From NCBI RefSeq assembly GCF_023509015.1, contig NZ_CP094975.1:1433501-1497500 (forward strand): a DNA stretch of 64,000 nt. Direction: 5' to 3'. Below the pieces are notes generated by a model that searched no databases, was not told where the DNA came from, and worked only from the letters and a program-made list of their open reading frames with translations. The translations under genes and the position numbers were made by a program. Numbering within the stretch: the first letter of the stretch is position 1; each line of letters begins with the position of its first letter. Positions 8,408-18,673 of this stretch are shown here, one piece after another. The stretch comes from Pseudomonas abieticivorans. Its GTDB lineage: Bacteria > Pseudomonadota > Gammaproteobacteria > Pseudomonadales > Pseudomonadaceae.

Positions 8408-11254
8408 ATGGATAAGACCTACCAGCCGCACGCTATTGAAACTTCCTGGTACCAGACCTGGGAGTCCGAGAACTACTTCGCCCCACAAGGCGAGGGTGAC
8501 TCGTACACCATCATGATCCCGCCGCCGAACGTCACCGGCAGCCTGCACATGGGTCACGGTTTCAACAACGCGATCATGGACGCCCTGATCCGTTTCCGCC
8601 GCATGCAGGGTCGCAATACCCTGTGGCAGCCAGGTACCGACCACGCCGGCATTGCCACGCAAATGCTGGTGGAGCGCCAACTGGAAGCTCAAGGCCAGAA
8701 CCGCCACGACCTGGGTCGTGAGAAGTTTCTGGAAAAAGTGTGGGAATGGAAAGACCAGTCCGGCGGCAACATCAGCCGTCAGATCCGTCGCCTGGGCTCG
8801 TCCGTGGACTGGAGCCGCGAGCGCTTCACCATGGACGACGGCCTGTCGGAAGCGGTCAAGGAAGCCTTCGTGCGCCTGCACGAAGACGGCCTGATCTACC
8901 GCGGCAAGCGCCTGGTGAACTGGGACACCAAGCTGCACACCGCCATTTCCGACCTGGAAGTGGAAAACCATGACGAAAAAGGCTTCCTGTGGAACCTCAA
9001 GTACCCACTGGCAGACGGCGCGAAAACCGCTGACGGCCTGGGCTACCTGATCGTCGCCACCACCCGCCCGGAAACCATGCTGGGCGACGCGGCCGTGGCC
9101 GTGAATCCGCAAGACGAGCGCTACAAGGCATTGATCGGCCAGTTCGTCGAACTGCCCCTGGTCGGCCGCCGCATCCCGATCATCGGCGACGACTACTGCG
9201 ACCCTGAATTCGGCACCGGCTGCGTGAAAATCACCCCGGCCCACGATTTCAACGACTACGAAGTCGGCAAGCGCCACAACCTGCCGCTGCTGAACATCTT
9301 CGACAAGAACGCCGCCGTACTGCTGGCCTGCCAGGTATTCAACCTGGACGGCACGCTGAACGAGAGCATCGACGGCTCGCTGCCGGCCAAGTACGCCGGC
9401 CTCGATCGCTTCGAAGCGCGCAAGCAGATCGTTGCCGATTTCGATGCCGCAGGCCTTCTGGTCAGCGTCGACGACCACGGCCTGAAAGTGCCGAAGGGCG
9501 ACCGCTCGGGCACGATCATCGAGCCGTGGCTGACCGACCAGTGGTACGTGTCCACCAAGCCGTTGGCAGAACCGGCCATCGCCGCCGTGGAAGACGGCCG
9601 CATCGCCTTCGTGCCCAAGCAGTACGAAAACATGTACTTCTCCTGGATGCGCGACATCCAGGATTGGTGCATCAGCCGCCAACTGTGGTGGGGCCACCGC
9701 ATCCCGGCCTGGTATGACGAATCGGGCAAGGTCTACGTGGGCCGCAGCGAAGACGAAGTACGTGCCAAGCACGGCCTGGGCGCAGACGTGGTGCTTAACC
9801 AGGACAACGACGTACTCGACACCTGGTTCAGTTCGGGCCTGTGGACCTTCAGCACACTGGGCTGGCCGGAACAAACCGACTTCCTGAAAAAATTCCACTC
9901 CACCGACGTGCTGGTCACCGGTTTCGACATCATTTTCTTCTGGGTTGCCCGGATGATCATGCTGACCATGCACCTGGTGAAAAACGAGGACGGCACCCCG
10001 CAGGTACCGTTCAAGACCGTGTACGTGCATGGTCTGGTGCGTGACGGCCAGGGCCAGAAGATGTCCAAGTCCAAGGGCAACGTGTTGGACCCACTGGACA
10101 TCATCGACGGCATCGAGCTGGAAGACCTGGTGCACAAGCGCACCAACGGCCTGATGCAGCCCAAGCTTGCCAAGAAGATCGAGAAGCAGACCCGCGAAGA
10201 GTTCGCCGAGGGCATCGCCAGCTACGGCACCGACGCCCTGCGCTTCACCTTCTGCTCGCTGGCGTCCACCGGCCGCGACATCAAGTTCGACATGGGCCGC
10301 GTCGAAGGCTATCGCAATTTCTGCAACAAGATCTGGAACGCCACCCGCTACGTGCTGGACAAGGGCGAAGACTGCGGCCAGAACGGCGAAGCCTACGAAC
10401 TGTCCCTGGCTGATCGCTGGATCATCTCCCAGCTGCAGCGCACCGAAGCCGAAGTGACCCGCCAACTGGACCAGTTCCGTTTCGACCTGGCTGCCCAGGC
10501 GTTGTACGAGTTCATCTGGAACCAATACTGCGACTGGTACCTGGAGCTGTCCAAGCCTGTGCTGTGGGACGAGAACGCGCCGGTCGAGCGCCAGCGTGGC
10601 ACCCGTCGCACCCTGGTGCGCGTGCTGGAAGTGGCCATGCGCCTGGCGCATCCGTTCATGCCGTTCATCACTGAAGAAATCTGGCAGCGCCTGGCGCCGC
10701 TGGTGGGCGCGCAAGGCAAGACCATCATGCTGCAACCTTGGCCAGTGGCCAACGAGGCACGCATCGACGAGGCTGCCGAGGCCGACATCGAATGGCTCAA
10801 GGGCCTGATGCTGGGCGTGCGCAACATCCGTGGCGAAATGAACATCGGCCCGGGCAAGCCCCTGCAACTGTTCCTCAAGAACGTGAGCAGCGAAGACCAG
10901 CGCCGCCTGAGCGAAAACGATGCCCTGCTGAAGAAACTGGCCAAGCTGGAATCGATCACCGTATTGGCAGCTGGCGCCGAAGCGCCGCTGTCGGCCACCG
11001 CCTTGGTCGGCGAGATGGAAGTATTGGTGCCGATGGCTGGCCTGATCGACAAGGACGCCGAACTTGCGCGCCTGGACAAGGAAATCCAGCGCCTGCAAGG
11101 TGAAGTGCAACGGGTAGGCGGCAAGCTGTCCAACGCCGCCTTCGTCGACAAGGCACCGCCTGCGGTCATCGACAAGGAGCGCGCCAAGCTGGCCGAGGCC
11201 GAACAGGCCCTGGGCAAGCTGGCCGAGCAACACGCGCGGATCGCCAGCCTCTAA
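8408..11254 (+). CDS. valS: Valyl-tRNA synthetase
   Basis: This 948-residue class I aminoacyl-tRNA synthetase charges tRNA-Val in the cytosol. The HIGH-type signature is [13 protein letters not shown] (about residues 38-50) and KMSKS lies at about 551-555. The editing domain lies between them. The C-terminal coiled coil ([19 protein letters not shown]...) is typical of bacterial ValRS. Length is normal for gamma-proteobacteria. It is monocistronic and followed by a REP-flanked terminator. Confidence 0.98.
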   Translation: MDKTYQPHAIETSWYQTWESENYFAPQGEGDSYTIMIPPPNVTGSLHMGHGFNNAIMDALIRFRRMQGRNTLWQPGTDHAGIATQMLVERQLEAQGQNRHDLGREKFLEKVWEWKDQSGGNISRQIRRLGSSVDWSRERFTMDDGLSEAVKEAFVRLHEDGLIYRGKRLVNWDTKLHTAISDLEVENHDEKGFLWNLKYPLADGAKTADGLGYLIVATTRPETMLGDAAVAVNPQDERYKALIGQFVELPLVGRRIPIIGDDYCDPEFGTGCVKITPAHDFNDYEVGKRHNLPLLNIFDKNAAVLLACQVFNLDGTLNESIDGSLPAKYAGLDRFEARKQIVADFDAAGLLVSVDDHGLKVPKGDRSGTIIEPWLTDQWYVSTKPLAEPAIAAVEDGRIAFVPKQYENMYFSWMRDIQDWCISRQLWWGHRIPAWYDESGKVYVGRSEDEVRAKHGLGADVVLNQDNDVLDTWFSSGLWTFSTLGWPEQTDFLKKFHSTDVLVTGFDIIFFWVARMIMLTMHLVKNEDGTPQVPFKTVYVHGLVRDGQGQKMSKSKGNVLDPLDIIDGIELEDLVHKRTNGLMQPKLAKKIEKQTREEFAEGIASYGTDALRFTFCSLASTGRDIKFDMGRVEGYRNFCNKIWNATRYVLDKGEDCGQNGEAYELSLADRWIISQLQRTEAEVTRQLDQFRFDLAAQALYEFIWNQYCDWYLELSKPVLWDENAPVERQRGTRRTLVRVLEVAMRLAHPFMPFITEEIWQRLAPLVGAQGKTIMLQPWPVANEARIDEAAEADIEWLKGLMLGVRNIRGEMNIGPGKPLQLFLKNVSSEDQRRLSENDALLKKLAKLESITVLAAGAEAPLSATALVGEMEVLVPMAGLIDKDAELARLDKEIQRLQGEVQRVGGKLSNAAFVDKAPPAVIDKERAKLAEAEQALGKLAEQHARIASL

Positions 11255-11270
11255 CGCACACCGCTCCCCG

Positions 11271-11356
11271 TGGGAGCGGATTGATCCGCGAACATCACGC
11301 CGCGCACTGTCTGACACTGCGCGGCGTTTTTTTCGCGGATCAATCTGCTCCTACAG
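11271..11356. terminator. REP-flanked terminator after valS
   Basis: A forward REP copy (11271-11292) and an inverted copy (11330-11355) flank a 10-bp perfect hairpin (11297-11306 with 11318-11327, ACGCCGCGCA/TGCGCGGCGT), which is followed by a run of T. The inner hairpin is a standard rho-independent terminator for valS. The REP arms can pair with each other and enclose it. Confidence 0.8.
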
Positions 11357-11383
11357 AGGGCTACGGAAAATCGGAACATTGCC

Positions 11384-12298
11384 ATGACCGCCCCAAGCAA
11401 ACCCACCTTTCACCCGCGCAACCGGCACCAAGGCCGTTACGACTTCGCCCAGTTGATCAAAAGCAGCCCCGAACTGGGCCAGTTCGTGATCCTCAACCCC
11501 TACGGCAAGCAAAGCATCGACTTCGCCAACCCGGCGGCGGTCAAGGTGTTCAACCGGGCGCTGCTCAAGGCGTTGTACGGCATCCACCACTGGGACATCC
11601 CGGCCAACTACCTGTGCCCGCCCATTCCCGGGCGCGCCGACTACATCCATTGCCTGGCCGACCTGCTGGCCGAAGGCAACGGCGGCGAGGTCCCTCGGGG
11701 CCCCTCGGTGCGTGCGCTGGACATCGGCGTAGGCGCCAACTGCGTCTACCCGCTGCTGGGCCACAGCGACTACCGCTGGCAGTTCGTGGGCTCGGACATC
11801 GACCCGGTGGCGTTGGCCTCGGCCAAGGCGATCGTGCAAGCCAATGGCTTGAACAAGGGCATCAGCCTGCGCCAACAAGCCAACCCCAAGCACATCCTCA
11901 CCGGCCTGCTGCAGCCCGACGAACGCTTCGACGTGACCTTATGCAACCCGCCCTTCCACGCTTCCATAGAAGAGGCCACCAAGGGCAGCTCGCGCAAATG
12001 GCGCGCCCTGGGCAAGGCCGACCCCAAGCGCAAGCTGCCGGTGCTGAACTTTGGCGGGCAGAGCAATGAGTTGTGGTGCGAAGGCGGCGAAATCCGCTTT
12101 GTCAGCCAACTGATTGCCGAGAGCGCGCAGTATGGGCAGCAGGTGGGCTGGTTCAGTACCCTGGTGTCCAAGGCATCCAATTTGCCGGCGATTCAAGCGG
12201 CGCTGAAAAAAGCCGGCGCCGTGGCCACCCGCGTGGTAGAGATGGGCCAGGGGCAGAAGCAAAGCCGATTCGTGGCGTGGACGTTCCAGGCGCGGTAA
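11384..12298 (+). CDS. rlmF: 23S rRNA (adenine-1618 N6) methyltransferase RlmF
   Basis: This 304-residue SAM-dependent methyltransferase modifies A1618 of 23S rRNA. The N-terminus ([16 protein letters not shown]) and [24 protein letters not shown] are characteristic of RlmF/YbiN. The SAM-binding motif I is [12 protein letters not shown] and the catalytic N6-methylase motif is CNPPFHAS. It sits between valS and hupN, an arrangement I recall from P. putida. A terminator shared with the convergent hupN gene follows. Confidence 0.95.
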   Translation: MTAPSKPTFHPRNRHQGRYDFAQLIKSSPELGQFVILNPYGKQSIDFANPAAVKVFNRALLKALYGIHHWDIPANYLCPPIPGRADYIHCLADLLAEGNGGEVPRGPSVRALDIGVGANCVYPLLGHSDYRWQFVGSDIDPVALASAKAIVQANGLNKGISLRQQANPKHILTGLLQPDERFDVTLCNPPFHASIEEATKGSSRKWRALGKADPKRKLPVLNFGGQSNELWCEGGEIRFVSQLIAESAQYGQQVGWFSTLVSKASNLPAIQAALKKAGAVATRVVEMGQGQKQSRFVAWTFQAR

Positions 12299-12310
12299 AA
12301 CGCGGGCAAT

Positions 12311-12350
12311 AAAAAACCGTGCCCGGGTTGCCCCGAAGCACGGTTTTTTT
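12311..12350. terminator. Bidirectional terminator between rlmF and hupN
   Basis: AAAAAACCGTGC and GCACGGTTTTTT form a 12-bp stem with A-rich and T-rich ends, so it can stop transcription from both converging genes. Confidence 0.9.
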
Positions 12351-12364
12351 ACGTCTGCTTACAA

Positions 12365-12646
12365 TTACTTGTTAACAGCGTCGGTCAGCACTTTGGCTGG
12401 CACGAATTTCACGACTTTCTTGGCAGCGATTTCGATGGCAGCGCCAGTCGAAGGGTTGCGGCCAGTGCGAGCTGGACGCTCGGTGATTTTCAGTTTGCCG
12501 ATACCTGGCAGAGTGATTTCGCTGCCATTTTCCAGTTGATCAGCAACGATCTGGCCCAGTTGCTCAAGAGCGTTGCGCGCGGTGGTTTTAGGCGCGTCGA
12601 TAGCTTCGGCGATGTCGGCGATCAGCTGGTCTTTGGTTAGTGCCAT
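12365..12646 (-). CDS. hupN: HU family DNA-binding protein
   Basis: This 93-residue histone-like protein shows the HU fold: an N-terminal helical pair (MALTKDQLIADIAEAIDAPKTTARNAL) and the beta-arm with GRNPSTGAAIEI. It binds and bends DNA without strong sequence preference. Pseudomonas usually has several HU genes. The neighbours rlmF, valS and yejK match the copy named hupN in P. putida, so the symbol rests on context as well as sequence. Confidence 0.85.
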   Translation of the reverse strand: MALTKDQLIADIAEAIDAPKTTARNALEQLGQIVADQLENGSEITLPGIGKLKITERPARTGRNPSTGAAIEIAAKKVVKFVPAKVLTDAVNK

Positions 12647-13044
12647 GGTGGTGTTCCTTCCCTATCAAATTCATTTGGATTGCAGAGTGCAACGTCAGTC
12701 ATAGCGCCAGACCCGCCTGGGTCCGGCGATCGGTCTACAGCCACGCCAATCGCGAATGTAGATGCACAAATCGGAGTTTGGTTCGACCTGACGGGCAGCT
12801 ATCTGCGGGCTATGCGCCGTTCTGGAGCGCAAGACCGGGCAAAACTAGCACACAGACAGAGAAATATCCGCCACAACCTGCCCATTTGTTCAGGTTTATC
12901 GGTGGTTTGATTGAAAATTAATCAAAAACGCCCTGAAACGCACTCGTGCACTGCCCAAACCCCCAGTTGCGTTACACTTGGCGCCTTTGCCGGGGCCGAC
13001 CACACGCCGCTCCGTGCCAGCCCATTCGAACAGCCGAGAAGCCC
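12647..13044. other. Intergenic region between divergent hupN and yejK
   Basis: This 398-base stretch holds the promoter regions of two divergent nucleoid-protein genes. An AT-rich patch near 12895-12930 (TTGATTGAAAATTAATCAAAA) contains an imperfect inverted repeat TTGATT/AATCAA. No convincing coding sequence was seen. Confidence 0.4.
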
Positions 13045-14052
13045 ATGCCGATCCGCCATTGCATCGTCCATTTGATCGACAAGAAACCCGACGGCAGCCC
13101 AGCAGTGCTTCACGCCCGCGACTCTGAACTTGCCGAGTCGGCGGCCATCGAGAACCTGCTGGCCGACCTCAACGACAGCTACAACGCCAAACAGGGCAAA
13201 GCCTGGGGGTTTTTCCATGCCGAGTCCGGTGCGCACCCGTTCAGTGGCTGGCTGAAGGAGTACCTGGACGAGGGCAAGGACTTCACCGCCTTCAGCCGCG
13301 TAGCCGTCGAGCATCTGCAAAAGCTGATGGAAGAATCCAACCTGTCCACCGGCGGCCACATTCTGTTCGCCCACTACCAGCAAGGCATGACCGACTACCT
13401 GGCGATCGCCCTGTTGCACCACAGCGAAGGCGTGGCGGTGAACGCCGAGCTTGACGTGACCCCCTCGCGCCACCTGGACCTGGGCCAACTGCACCTGGCT
13501 GCGCGCATCAATATTTCCGAGTGGCAGAACAACAAGAACTCCAAGCAGTACATCTCGTTCATCAAGGGCAAGAACGGCAAGAAGGTCTCGGAGTACTTCC
13601 GCGACTTCATCGGCTGCCAGGAAGGTGTCGACGGCCCCGGCGAAACCCGCACGTTGCTCAAGGCCTTCAGCGACTTCGTCGAAAGCGAAGACCTGCCCGA
13701 AGAGGCTGCCCGCGAGAAAACCCAGACCCTGGTCGAGTACGCCACCAGCCAGTCCAAGAACGGCGACCCGGTGGGCCTGGAAGAGCTTTCCGGGCTGATC
13801 GACGAAGACCGCCCCCGTGCCTTCTACGATCACATCCGCAACAAGGACTACGGCCTGTCGCCCGAGATCCCGGCAGACAAACGCACCTTGAACCAGTTCC
13901 GCCGCTTCACCGGCCGCGCCGAAGGCCTGTCCATCAGCTTCGAGGCGCACCTGCTGGGCTCCAAGATCGAATACGACGAAGAAGCCGGCACCCTGATCAT
14001 CAAGGGCCTGCCCACGCAGCTCACCGACCAGCTCAAGCGCCGCAAGGACTGA
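13045..14052 (+). CDS. yejK: Nucleoid-associated protein YejK (NdpA)
   Basis: This 335-residue nucleoid-associated protein begins [19 protein letters not shown], the family N-terminus, which fixes the start at 13045 rather than the longer open frame. The length equals the usual YejK size. Typical segments include [35 protein letters not shown]. The precise molecular role is poorly defined in the family. The glutaredoxin gene follows by 4 bases, so the two are probably cotranscribed. Confidence 0.95.
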   Translation: MPIRHCIVHLIDKKPDGSPAVLHARDSELAESAAIENLLADLNDSYNAKQGKAWGFFHAESGAHPFSGWLKEYLDEGKDFTAFSRVAVEHLQKLMEESNLSTGGHILFAHYQQGMTDYLAIALLHHSEGVAVNAELDVTPSRHLDLGQLHLAARINISEWQNNKNSKQYISFIKGKNGKKVSEYFRDFIGCQEGVDGPGETRTLLKAFSDFVESEDLPEEAAREKTQTLVEYATSQSKNGDPVGLEELSGLIDEDRPRAFYDHIRNKDYGLSPEIPADKRTLNQFRRFTGRAEGLSISFEAHLLGSKIEYDEEAGTLIIKGLPTQLTDQLKRRKD

Positions 14053-14056
14053 AGGG

Positions 14057-14416
14057 GTGCTGAACCGGACCCTCAAGCGTTTTTTGCCGATCCTGGCGGT
14101 GGTGGTGCTGTTCCAGCAATGGGGCAAGATCGAGCACTTTTTCAACCCAGGCTCGGCGGTGTCGGCGCAACACCTCGCCGCCGCGAACGTCACACTGTAC
14201 TCGACGGGCTGGTGTGGCTACTGCAAGGACTTCAGGCAGTACTTGGACCGCCAAGGCGTGAAGTATCAGGAGTTCGACATCGAGAAAGACGCCCAGGCCC
14301 GCGCCGCCTACGAAGCATTGGGCGGGCGCGGCATTCCGATGCTGGATGTGAACGGGGTGTTGTTGCGCCAGTTCGATGAAGCGGCGATTCTGGCGGCGTT
14401 GAACCAGCCGAAATAG
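14057..14416 (+). CDS. Membrane-anchored glutaredoxin-like protein
   Basis: This 119-residue protein has an N-terminal hydrophobic helix (about residues 7-22) followed by a glutaredoxin fold. The redox motif is WCGYC (about 53-57). GIPMLDVNG supplies the cis-proline loop. The GTG start at 14057 follows an AAGG run very closely and sits 4 bases after yejK. The anchor suggests action at the inner membrane; which side it faces is not clear from sequence. Confidence 0.85.
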   Translation: MLNRTLKRFLPILAVVVLFQQWGKIEHFFNPGSAVSAQHLAAANVTLYSTGWCGYCKDFRQYLDRQGVKYQEFDIEKDAQARAAYEALGGRGIPMLDVNGVLLRQFDEAAILAALNQPK

Positions 14417-14425
14417 TGTCGCCTG

Positions 14426-14470
14426 CTTCGCGGATGAATCCGCTCCTTGGGAAGCGGATTTATCCGCGAC
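14426..14470. repeat. REP-like inverted pair
   Basis: An inverted copy (CGCGGATGAATCCGCTCC) and a forward copy (AAGCGGATTTATCCGCG) lie back to back with almost no spacer between the convergent glutaredoxin and GST genes. The pair can form a long stem and may act as a transcription barrier; there is no T-run. Confidence 0.75.
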
Positions 14471-14483
14471 ACGCGCGGCGCGG

Positions 14484-15419
14484 TCAGACAGCCGAAATCT
14501 TGAAGCCCAGGCGTGGGAAGTGCACGTGCACCACGCCTGCCCGTGGGTCCTCACGGCGCAGGATCAGCTGCTGGGCACCGGCAAACAGCAACTCCCCCTC
14601 CACCGGGTCAACCCCGTAGTCCACGGCACAAATCGTTACCCGGTCGCCTGCCTTGAACCCATTGGGGTCTACGAACTGCTCATCGGGCAGCGCCGCAGGC
14701 GCCGTATCGCGGGCAATGTCCAGCGCCGCTTCAGCCGTCAGCTCGCTGTAGGCGCCATGCCCGAAGCCCAGCACGCGCCCAAGCCAGGCATGCACGGCTG
14801 GGTAGGCATCCACCAGGGGCGACGTCACGGGGGTGCCTTTGAGGAACCACAAGGGGTGCGCGACGGCAAAGTCAGCCACCGAAGGTTCGCCGAACAGGTA
14901 GTCGCCCTCCTCGCGCTGCAGTTGCTGTTCCAGGCGCGCCATGAAGGCGGGCCATTGGTGCTTGGCTTGCTCCAGCGGCAAGCGTGTCGCGCTGCCACCA
15001 CTGAACAGCTGCGCACGGTCGGCGATAAACGCCTTGACCGCTTCCGGCGTCAGGCGGGCGAAGCGCACGGCCACCGACTCTGGCTGGAACACCAGGCTCA
15101 CGGCGTGCTGGAACAGCACTGAATCGGCCCAGGCAGCAAAGGCGGCGACGGTCATTTCCTGGCTTTCGGGGTACAGCGCCGGTAGGGATTTTTCTTGGTC
15201 CAGACGGCGGGCGATCAACGCGGTATCGCAGTAAATGTCCGCGCCCACCTGCAGTACCGGGGTCTTGCGATAGCCCCCGGTCAAGGCCACCAGGTCCGGC
15301 TTGGGCATGACCGGGGAGATCAGCACGGAACGCCAGGACAGCCCCTTGAAGCCGAGCATCAGGCGGGTCTTTTCGGCGAAAGGAGAGGTGGGGTAATGGT
15401 GAAGGATCAGCTCGGTCAT
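14484..15419 (-). CDS. Glutathione S-transferase family protein
   Basis: The 311-residue protein has an N-terminal thioredoxin-fold GST domain (MTELILHHYPTSPFAEKTRLMLGFKGL...; KTPVLQVGADIYCDTALIARRLD) and a helical C-terminal domain (ADFAVAHPLWFL). A further about 80-residue tail (FKAGDRVTICAVDYGVDPVEGELLFAG...) resembles a small beta domain, making it longer than usual GSTs. The ATG at 15419 was preferred to the TTG 15 bases upstream. Substrate unknown. Similar long GSTs are common in Pseudomonas. Confidence 0.85.
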   Translation of the reverse strand: MTELILHHYPTSPFAEKTRLMLGFKGLSWRSVLISPVMPKPDLVALTGGYRKTPVLQVGADIYCDTALIARRLDQEKSLPALYPESQEMTVAAFAAWADSVLFQHAVSLVFQPESVAVRFARLTPEAVKAFIADRAQLFSGGSATRLPLEQAKHQWPAFMARLEQQLQREEGDYLFGEPSVADFAVAHPLWFLKGTPVTSPLVDAYPAVHAWLGRVLGFGHGAYSELTAEAALDIARDTAPAALPDEQFVDPNGFKAGDRVTICAVDYGVDPVEGELLFAGAQQLILRREDPRAGVVHVHFPRLGFKISAV

Positions 15420-15484
15420 CGATGAGTCCGCCAAGGTTGCACAAACCTCAAGCTTACTCCCGGCGCTGCCAATGGCCTACCGGC

Positions 15485-15790
15485 TCAGGCTGATAGTGGC
15501 TCATCCAGCGCGGTTATCGGCGCATATGACGCGACCAGCCGCTCCTTGGCGCTTTTGCGCAGGCGCTTGATCAATCGCTCCTGGCGAAGGGCCTCGCCTT
15601 TGTCCGCCCAGCACTCTACGTACACCAGGGCGATGGCTGGGCTGGAGCTGAAAAAGCGCGCGCCCTTGCCGCTCTGGTGCTTGGCAAAGCGTTTGTGCGG
15701 GTCGTCGCTGATGCCGCAATACAGCGCGCCATTGGCGGCGCGTACCAAGTAGACGAACCAGGGTTTGCCAGCAGTTGCTTGTTCAGTCAC
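15485..15790 (-). CDS. GIY-YIG domain protein (UPF0213-like)
   Basis: This 101-residue stand-alone GIY-YIG fold begins [39 protein letters not shown] and YCGIS stand for the GIY and YIG motifs, and the conserved Arg follows. The small size and [14 protein letters not shown] segment match the YhbQ/UPF0213 group of predicted structure-specific nucleases. It is not part of a mobile element here. Confidence 0.88.
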   Translation of the reverse strand: MTEQATAGKPWFVYLVRAANGALYCGISDDPHKRFAKHQSGKGARFFSSSPAIALVYVECWADKGEALRQERLIKRLRKSAKERLVASYAPITALDEPLSA

Positions 15791-15976
15791 GTGTTTAAAA
15801 CCTATCGGTACCGTGCAAGGGAAGGCTTTTCCCGTCTCATCACATCCTACAGTGCCCCGCTGCTCAATGACTTGGCCAGGTCAGCGTTTACCCCCGCCAT
15901 CAAGCCATGCGGGCGACATACAGCGCGTGTGCAGGAAAATAGTTTAGGAAGCCCAACAACCCATGAGGCTTCAATC

Positions 15977-16870
15977 ATGAAAACCGCTCATATTTGCCTA
16001 TTGTCGCTACTGGCGGCGTCACTGGCCACTGCCGCCCACGCCGACCTTGGCGTGGACACCGCCCAAGCCATGCAGGCCCAATACAACGACACCCGCAGCC
16101 ATTGCGACGGCGCAGCCGCGTTCAAGTGCTCGGGTATTTTCTTGCGCACCACCAAACCCTCCGACAAATACCACACCTGGGACCCAAGCCCCAATGCCGT
16201 GCAAAAAGGTGGGGTGTCCTTTTCGTATTTGCGCGCCGACGCGCAGATCGATCGGTTGGCCGAAGGCGCCCGCAGCGGCTTTACCCTGGCGCCGGTCGAC
16301 CGCCGCCCCAGCGGTACCCAGCCGTACAAAACGCTGTGCGCCTATCCCACCGATGGCGACAGTTGGGAGCGGGATAAAAATGGTTGCGGCAACAACGCAT
16401 TCACCCCGCAAGTGAAGGAAACCCTGTGCCACAGGGTGGGCATCAACAGCGCGCAAGACTGGATTGCCCACTACAACAACACACCAAAACCCGAGTACAC
16501 CGGCTGGCAAGGTAACCCGGATTATCGCTATGCCACGCAATGTGCCTTCGATGTACGCGATGAAAAGGGCGCCAAGGCTGCCGACAATTTTCACCAGGCC
16601 CTACAGGTGATGCAATTGATGAAAGACCGCCCGTTCCCTTGGAACGAAATCATGATCAAGACCTGGAGCAAGGAGCACTCAGGCCAATTGCCGATCCAGT
16701 CGTTCTTTCATATCACCGGGCAACAGGGCCTGGCCGATGCCCGCAGCGTGCAACAGGATTGGCACAAGAGCACCGGCAAGTTTGTCCCGGTGATTGAAAT
16801 CACCCTGCCCCAAGGCAACCGAACCGCGCAGTTCATTTACCGTGCCGACGACCAGGCGGTAAAGCCTTAA
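15977..16870 (+). CDS. Secreted HvnA-like protein (halovibrin family)
   Basis: This 297-residue protein has a clear signal peptide (MKTAHICLLSLLAASLATAAHA). The mature part has several Cys (SHCDGAAAFKCSG, LCAYP, GCGNNAF, ETLCH, TQCAF) suggesting disulfides, and the motif DTAQAMQAQYNDTRSHC. I recall this pattern from proteins annotated as halovibrin HvnA in Pseudomonas; the Vibrio proteins are secreted NAD-acting enzymes. I cannot identify catalytic residues with certainty. The start at 15977 was set by the signal peptide. Its TAA stop overlaps the stop of the convergent NTF2-like gene (shared TTAA). Confidence 0.62.
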   Translation: MKTAHICLLSLLAASLATAAHADLGVDTAQAMQAQYNDTRSHCDGAAAFKCSGIFLRTTKPSDKYHTWDPSPNAVQKGGVSFSYLRADAQIDRLAEGARSGFTLAPVDRRPSGTQPYKTLCAYPTDGDSWERDKNGCGNNAFTPQVKETLCHRVGINSAQDWIAHYNNTPKPEYTGWQGNPDYRYATQCAFDVRDEKGAKAADNFHQALQVMQLMKDRPFPWNEIMIKTWSKEHSGQLPIQSFFHITGQQGLADARSVQQDWHKSTGKFVPVIEITLPQGNRTAQFIYRADDQAVKP

Positions 16871-17343
16871 GCTCGCGGGCTTGATTGAAACGCCTTGAGC
16901 CCCTTGAGCGCCTGCTGCCGGACCTTGCCTTGCACCAACGGCGTCCAGCCCAGCAGCAGGCCTTTGGTGCCCAGGGCCTGACGTGCCCAGCGCCACAAAT
17001 CGAAACTGTCATGGTGCTCGCACATCAGCCCGTCGCGAAACACGAAGCGCGCCTGGATGTCGTTGACCACGATGTTGCCGGTCTGGCTGAACAGGTAGGT
17101 CGCCACCCAGTGCGCGCCCCCACTGCGCTCGTCGCTGCGAACGCCGTCGAAGGTCAGGGAAAAATCTTTGGCGCGCGAGGCCAACATGCGCCACATGTCA
17201 CCCGCATCACGCCCGCGCAAGGTGCCGAACGCCGGGTCGCTGAACACTACGTCGTCGGTGTAGCAGGCTGTCATGGCCTCGGCGTCCAGGCGCTGGAAAG
17301 CCTGGTAGAAACGGGTGATCAGGGCGCTGTTGGCGTCGCTCAT
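16867..17343 (-). CDS. SnoaL/NTF2-like protein
   Basis: This protein of about 158 residues has an N-terminal NTF2-like cone fold (SDANSALITRFYQAFQRLDAEAMTACYTDDVVFSDPAFGTLRGRDAGDMWRML), the common pattern of SnoaL-like proteins. The ATG at 17343 has a GAG at better spacing than the ATG 9 bases upstream. Function unknown; many relatives are annotated as ketosteroid-isomerase-like without evidence. Confidence 0.82.
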   Translation of the reverse strand: MSDANSALITRFYQAFQRLDAEAMTACYTDDVVFSDPAFGTLRGRDAGDMWRMLASRAKDFSLTFDGVRSDERSGGAHWVATYLFSQTGNIVVNDIQARFVFRDGLMCEHHDSFDLWRWARQALGTKGLLLGWTPLVQGKVRQQALKGLKAFQSSPRA

Positions 17344-17434
17344 GGCATGCACTCAAGGTTGTCGTGAGGGCATCCTAGCGTAAAAGCCCCACGTGTGAAC
17401 CCCTGTGGGTGCAAGGCTGGCGGCAATGGCGGCT

Positions 17435-18652
17435 TCAGGCTTTTTCGCTGACCACCTGCACGTGCAGCGCACGGCCAGCGCCCAGGCCCGCAACAATCGC
17501 CGCCACGCCGATCAGGCCGAAAATCCAGCCCACCGCGCCCCAACCACCACTCAACTCGTGCACCACGCCTACGGCAAAAGGCCCCAGCGAAGCAAGGGTG
17601 TAGCCGATACCTTGGGACATGCTCGACAGGTTGGCGGCCACGTGCGAATCCCTGGAGCGCAGCACAATCAGGGTCAAGGCCAGCGAGAACGTCCCGCCCT
17701 GCCCCAACCCCAGCAGGATCGCCCAGCCCCACAGGCCGCTCAACGGCGCATACAGGCAACCAAACAGCCCACCCAGGGTGAGTAACATTACGATGACGAT
17801 GGCCAGGCGCTGATCCCGACCACGGGTGGCCAGCCATGGGGTCGACAACGCACTGACCAGTTGCACGATGATCGAGCCAGACATCACCAGCCCGGCTTGG
17901 GCCGGCGACAGGCCGCGGCCGATCAGGATCGACGGCAGCCAGCCAAACACAATGTACGCCAAAGACGATTGCAGCCCCATGTACAGCGTCACCTGCCAGG
18001 CCAGCCGATCACGCAACAGCCCGCGTACACGGTAGGAGGCGTGCGCCGCGTGCTTGCCATTCTTCAGTTGCGGCAACCAGAACAACGCCGCGATCACCGC
18101 CGGCAGCAGCCAGAAGCCCAAACCCAACGACCAACTATCGCCCATCTTCTGCGCCAGCGGCACCGTGCTGCCCGCCGCCAGCGCCGCGCCCAGGCACAGG
18201 GCCATGGTGTAGACACCGGTCATGGTGCCGGCCTGGTTGGGAAAGTCGCGCTTGACGATACCCGGCAGCAATACGCCGATGATGCCGATGCTGGCGCCGG
18301 CCAGCAGCGTGCCGGCAAACAGCCCGAACTCGCCCAGAGAGCTGCGCAGGGCAATCGCCGCCGCCAGGCACAACAACACGCCGAACACCACCCGTTCGCT
18401 GCCAAATCGCCGTGCCAGGCGCGGTGCCAGGGGGGCGAACAGGCCTAGGCAGAGCACTGGCAACGTGGTCAGCAGGCCGGCCTGGGCCGACGACAACCCC
18501 AGGCTGCGCGCCACCTCGCCGAGCAGCGGCGCCATGCTCGACAGCGCCGGGCGCAGGTTCAGCGCCACCAGCACCAGGCCGAGCAGCAACAACCACGGCC
18601 GCGCACGGGTGGCCGGTTCAAGTGAAGTGGGGATGTGTTGAGCGCTGGTCAT
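17435..18652 (-). CDS. MFS transporter, CynX/NimT family
   Basis: This 405-residue inner-membrane transporter has about 12 membrane segments. The sequence LVLVALNLRPALSSMAPLLGEVARSLGLS is typical of the CynX/NimT group, which includes cyanate and 2-nitroimidazole transporters. LARRFGSERVVFG is the cytosolic loop motif. It is 21 bases downstream of a GntR-type regulator on the same strand, which probably controls it. No cynS or cynT gene is nearby, so cyanate is not implied. Confidence 0.88.
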   Translation of the reverse strand: MTSAQHIPTSLEPATRARPWLLLLGLVLVALNLRPALSSMAPLLGEVARSLGLSSAQAGLLTTLPVLCLGLFAPLAPRLARRFGSERVVFGVLLCLAAAIALRSSLGEFGLFAGTLLAGASIGIIGVLLPGIVKRDFPNQAGTMTGVYTMALCLGAALAAGSTVPLAQKMGDSWSLGLGFWLLPAVIAALFWLPQLKNGKHAAHASYRVRGLLRDRLAWQVTLYMGLQSSLAYIVFGWLPSILIGRGLSPAQAGLVMSGSIIVQLVSALSTPWLATRGRDQRLAIVIVMLLTLGGLFGCLYAPLSGLWGWAILLGLGQGGTFSLALTLIVLRSRDSHVAANLSSMSQGIGYTLASLGPFAVGVVHELSGGWGAVGWIFGLIGVAAIVAGLGAGRALHVQVVSEKA

Positions 18653-18673
18653 GAGCTTCTCGTTTTAAGGGGT

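Noticed and set aside
8336..11317. A 993-residue open frame on the minus strand opposite valS
   Set aside because: It is the complement of a highly conserved synthetase gene in GC-rich DNA, has Gln/His/Val-rich composition typical of antisense frames, and shows no domain.
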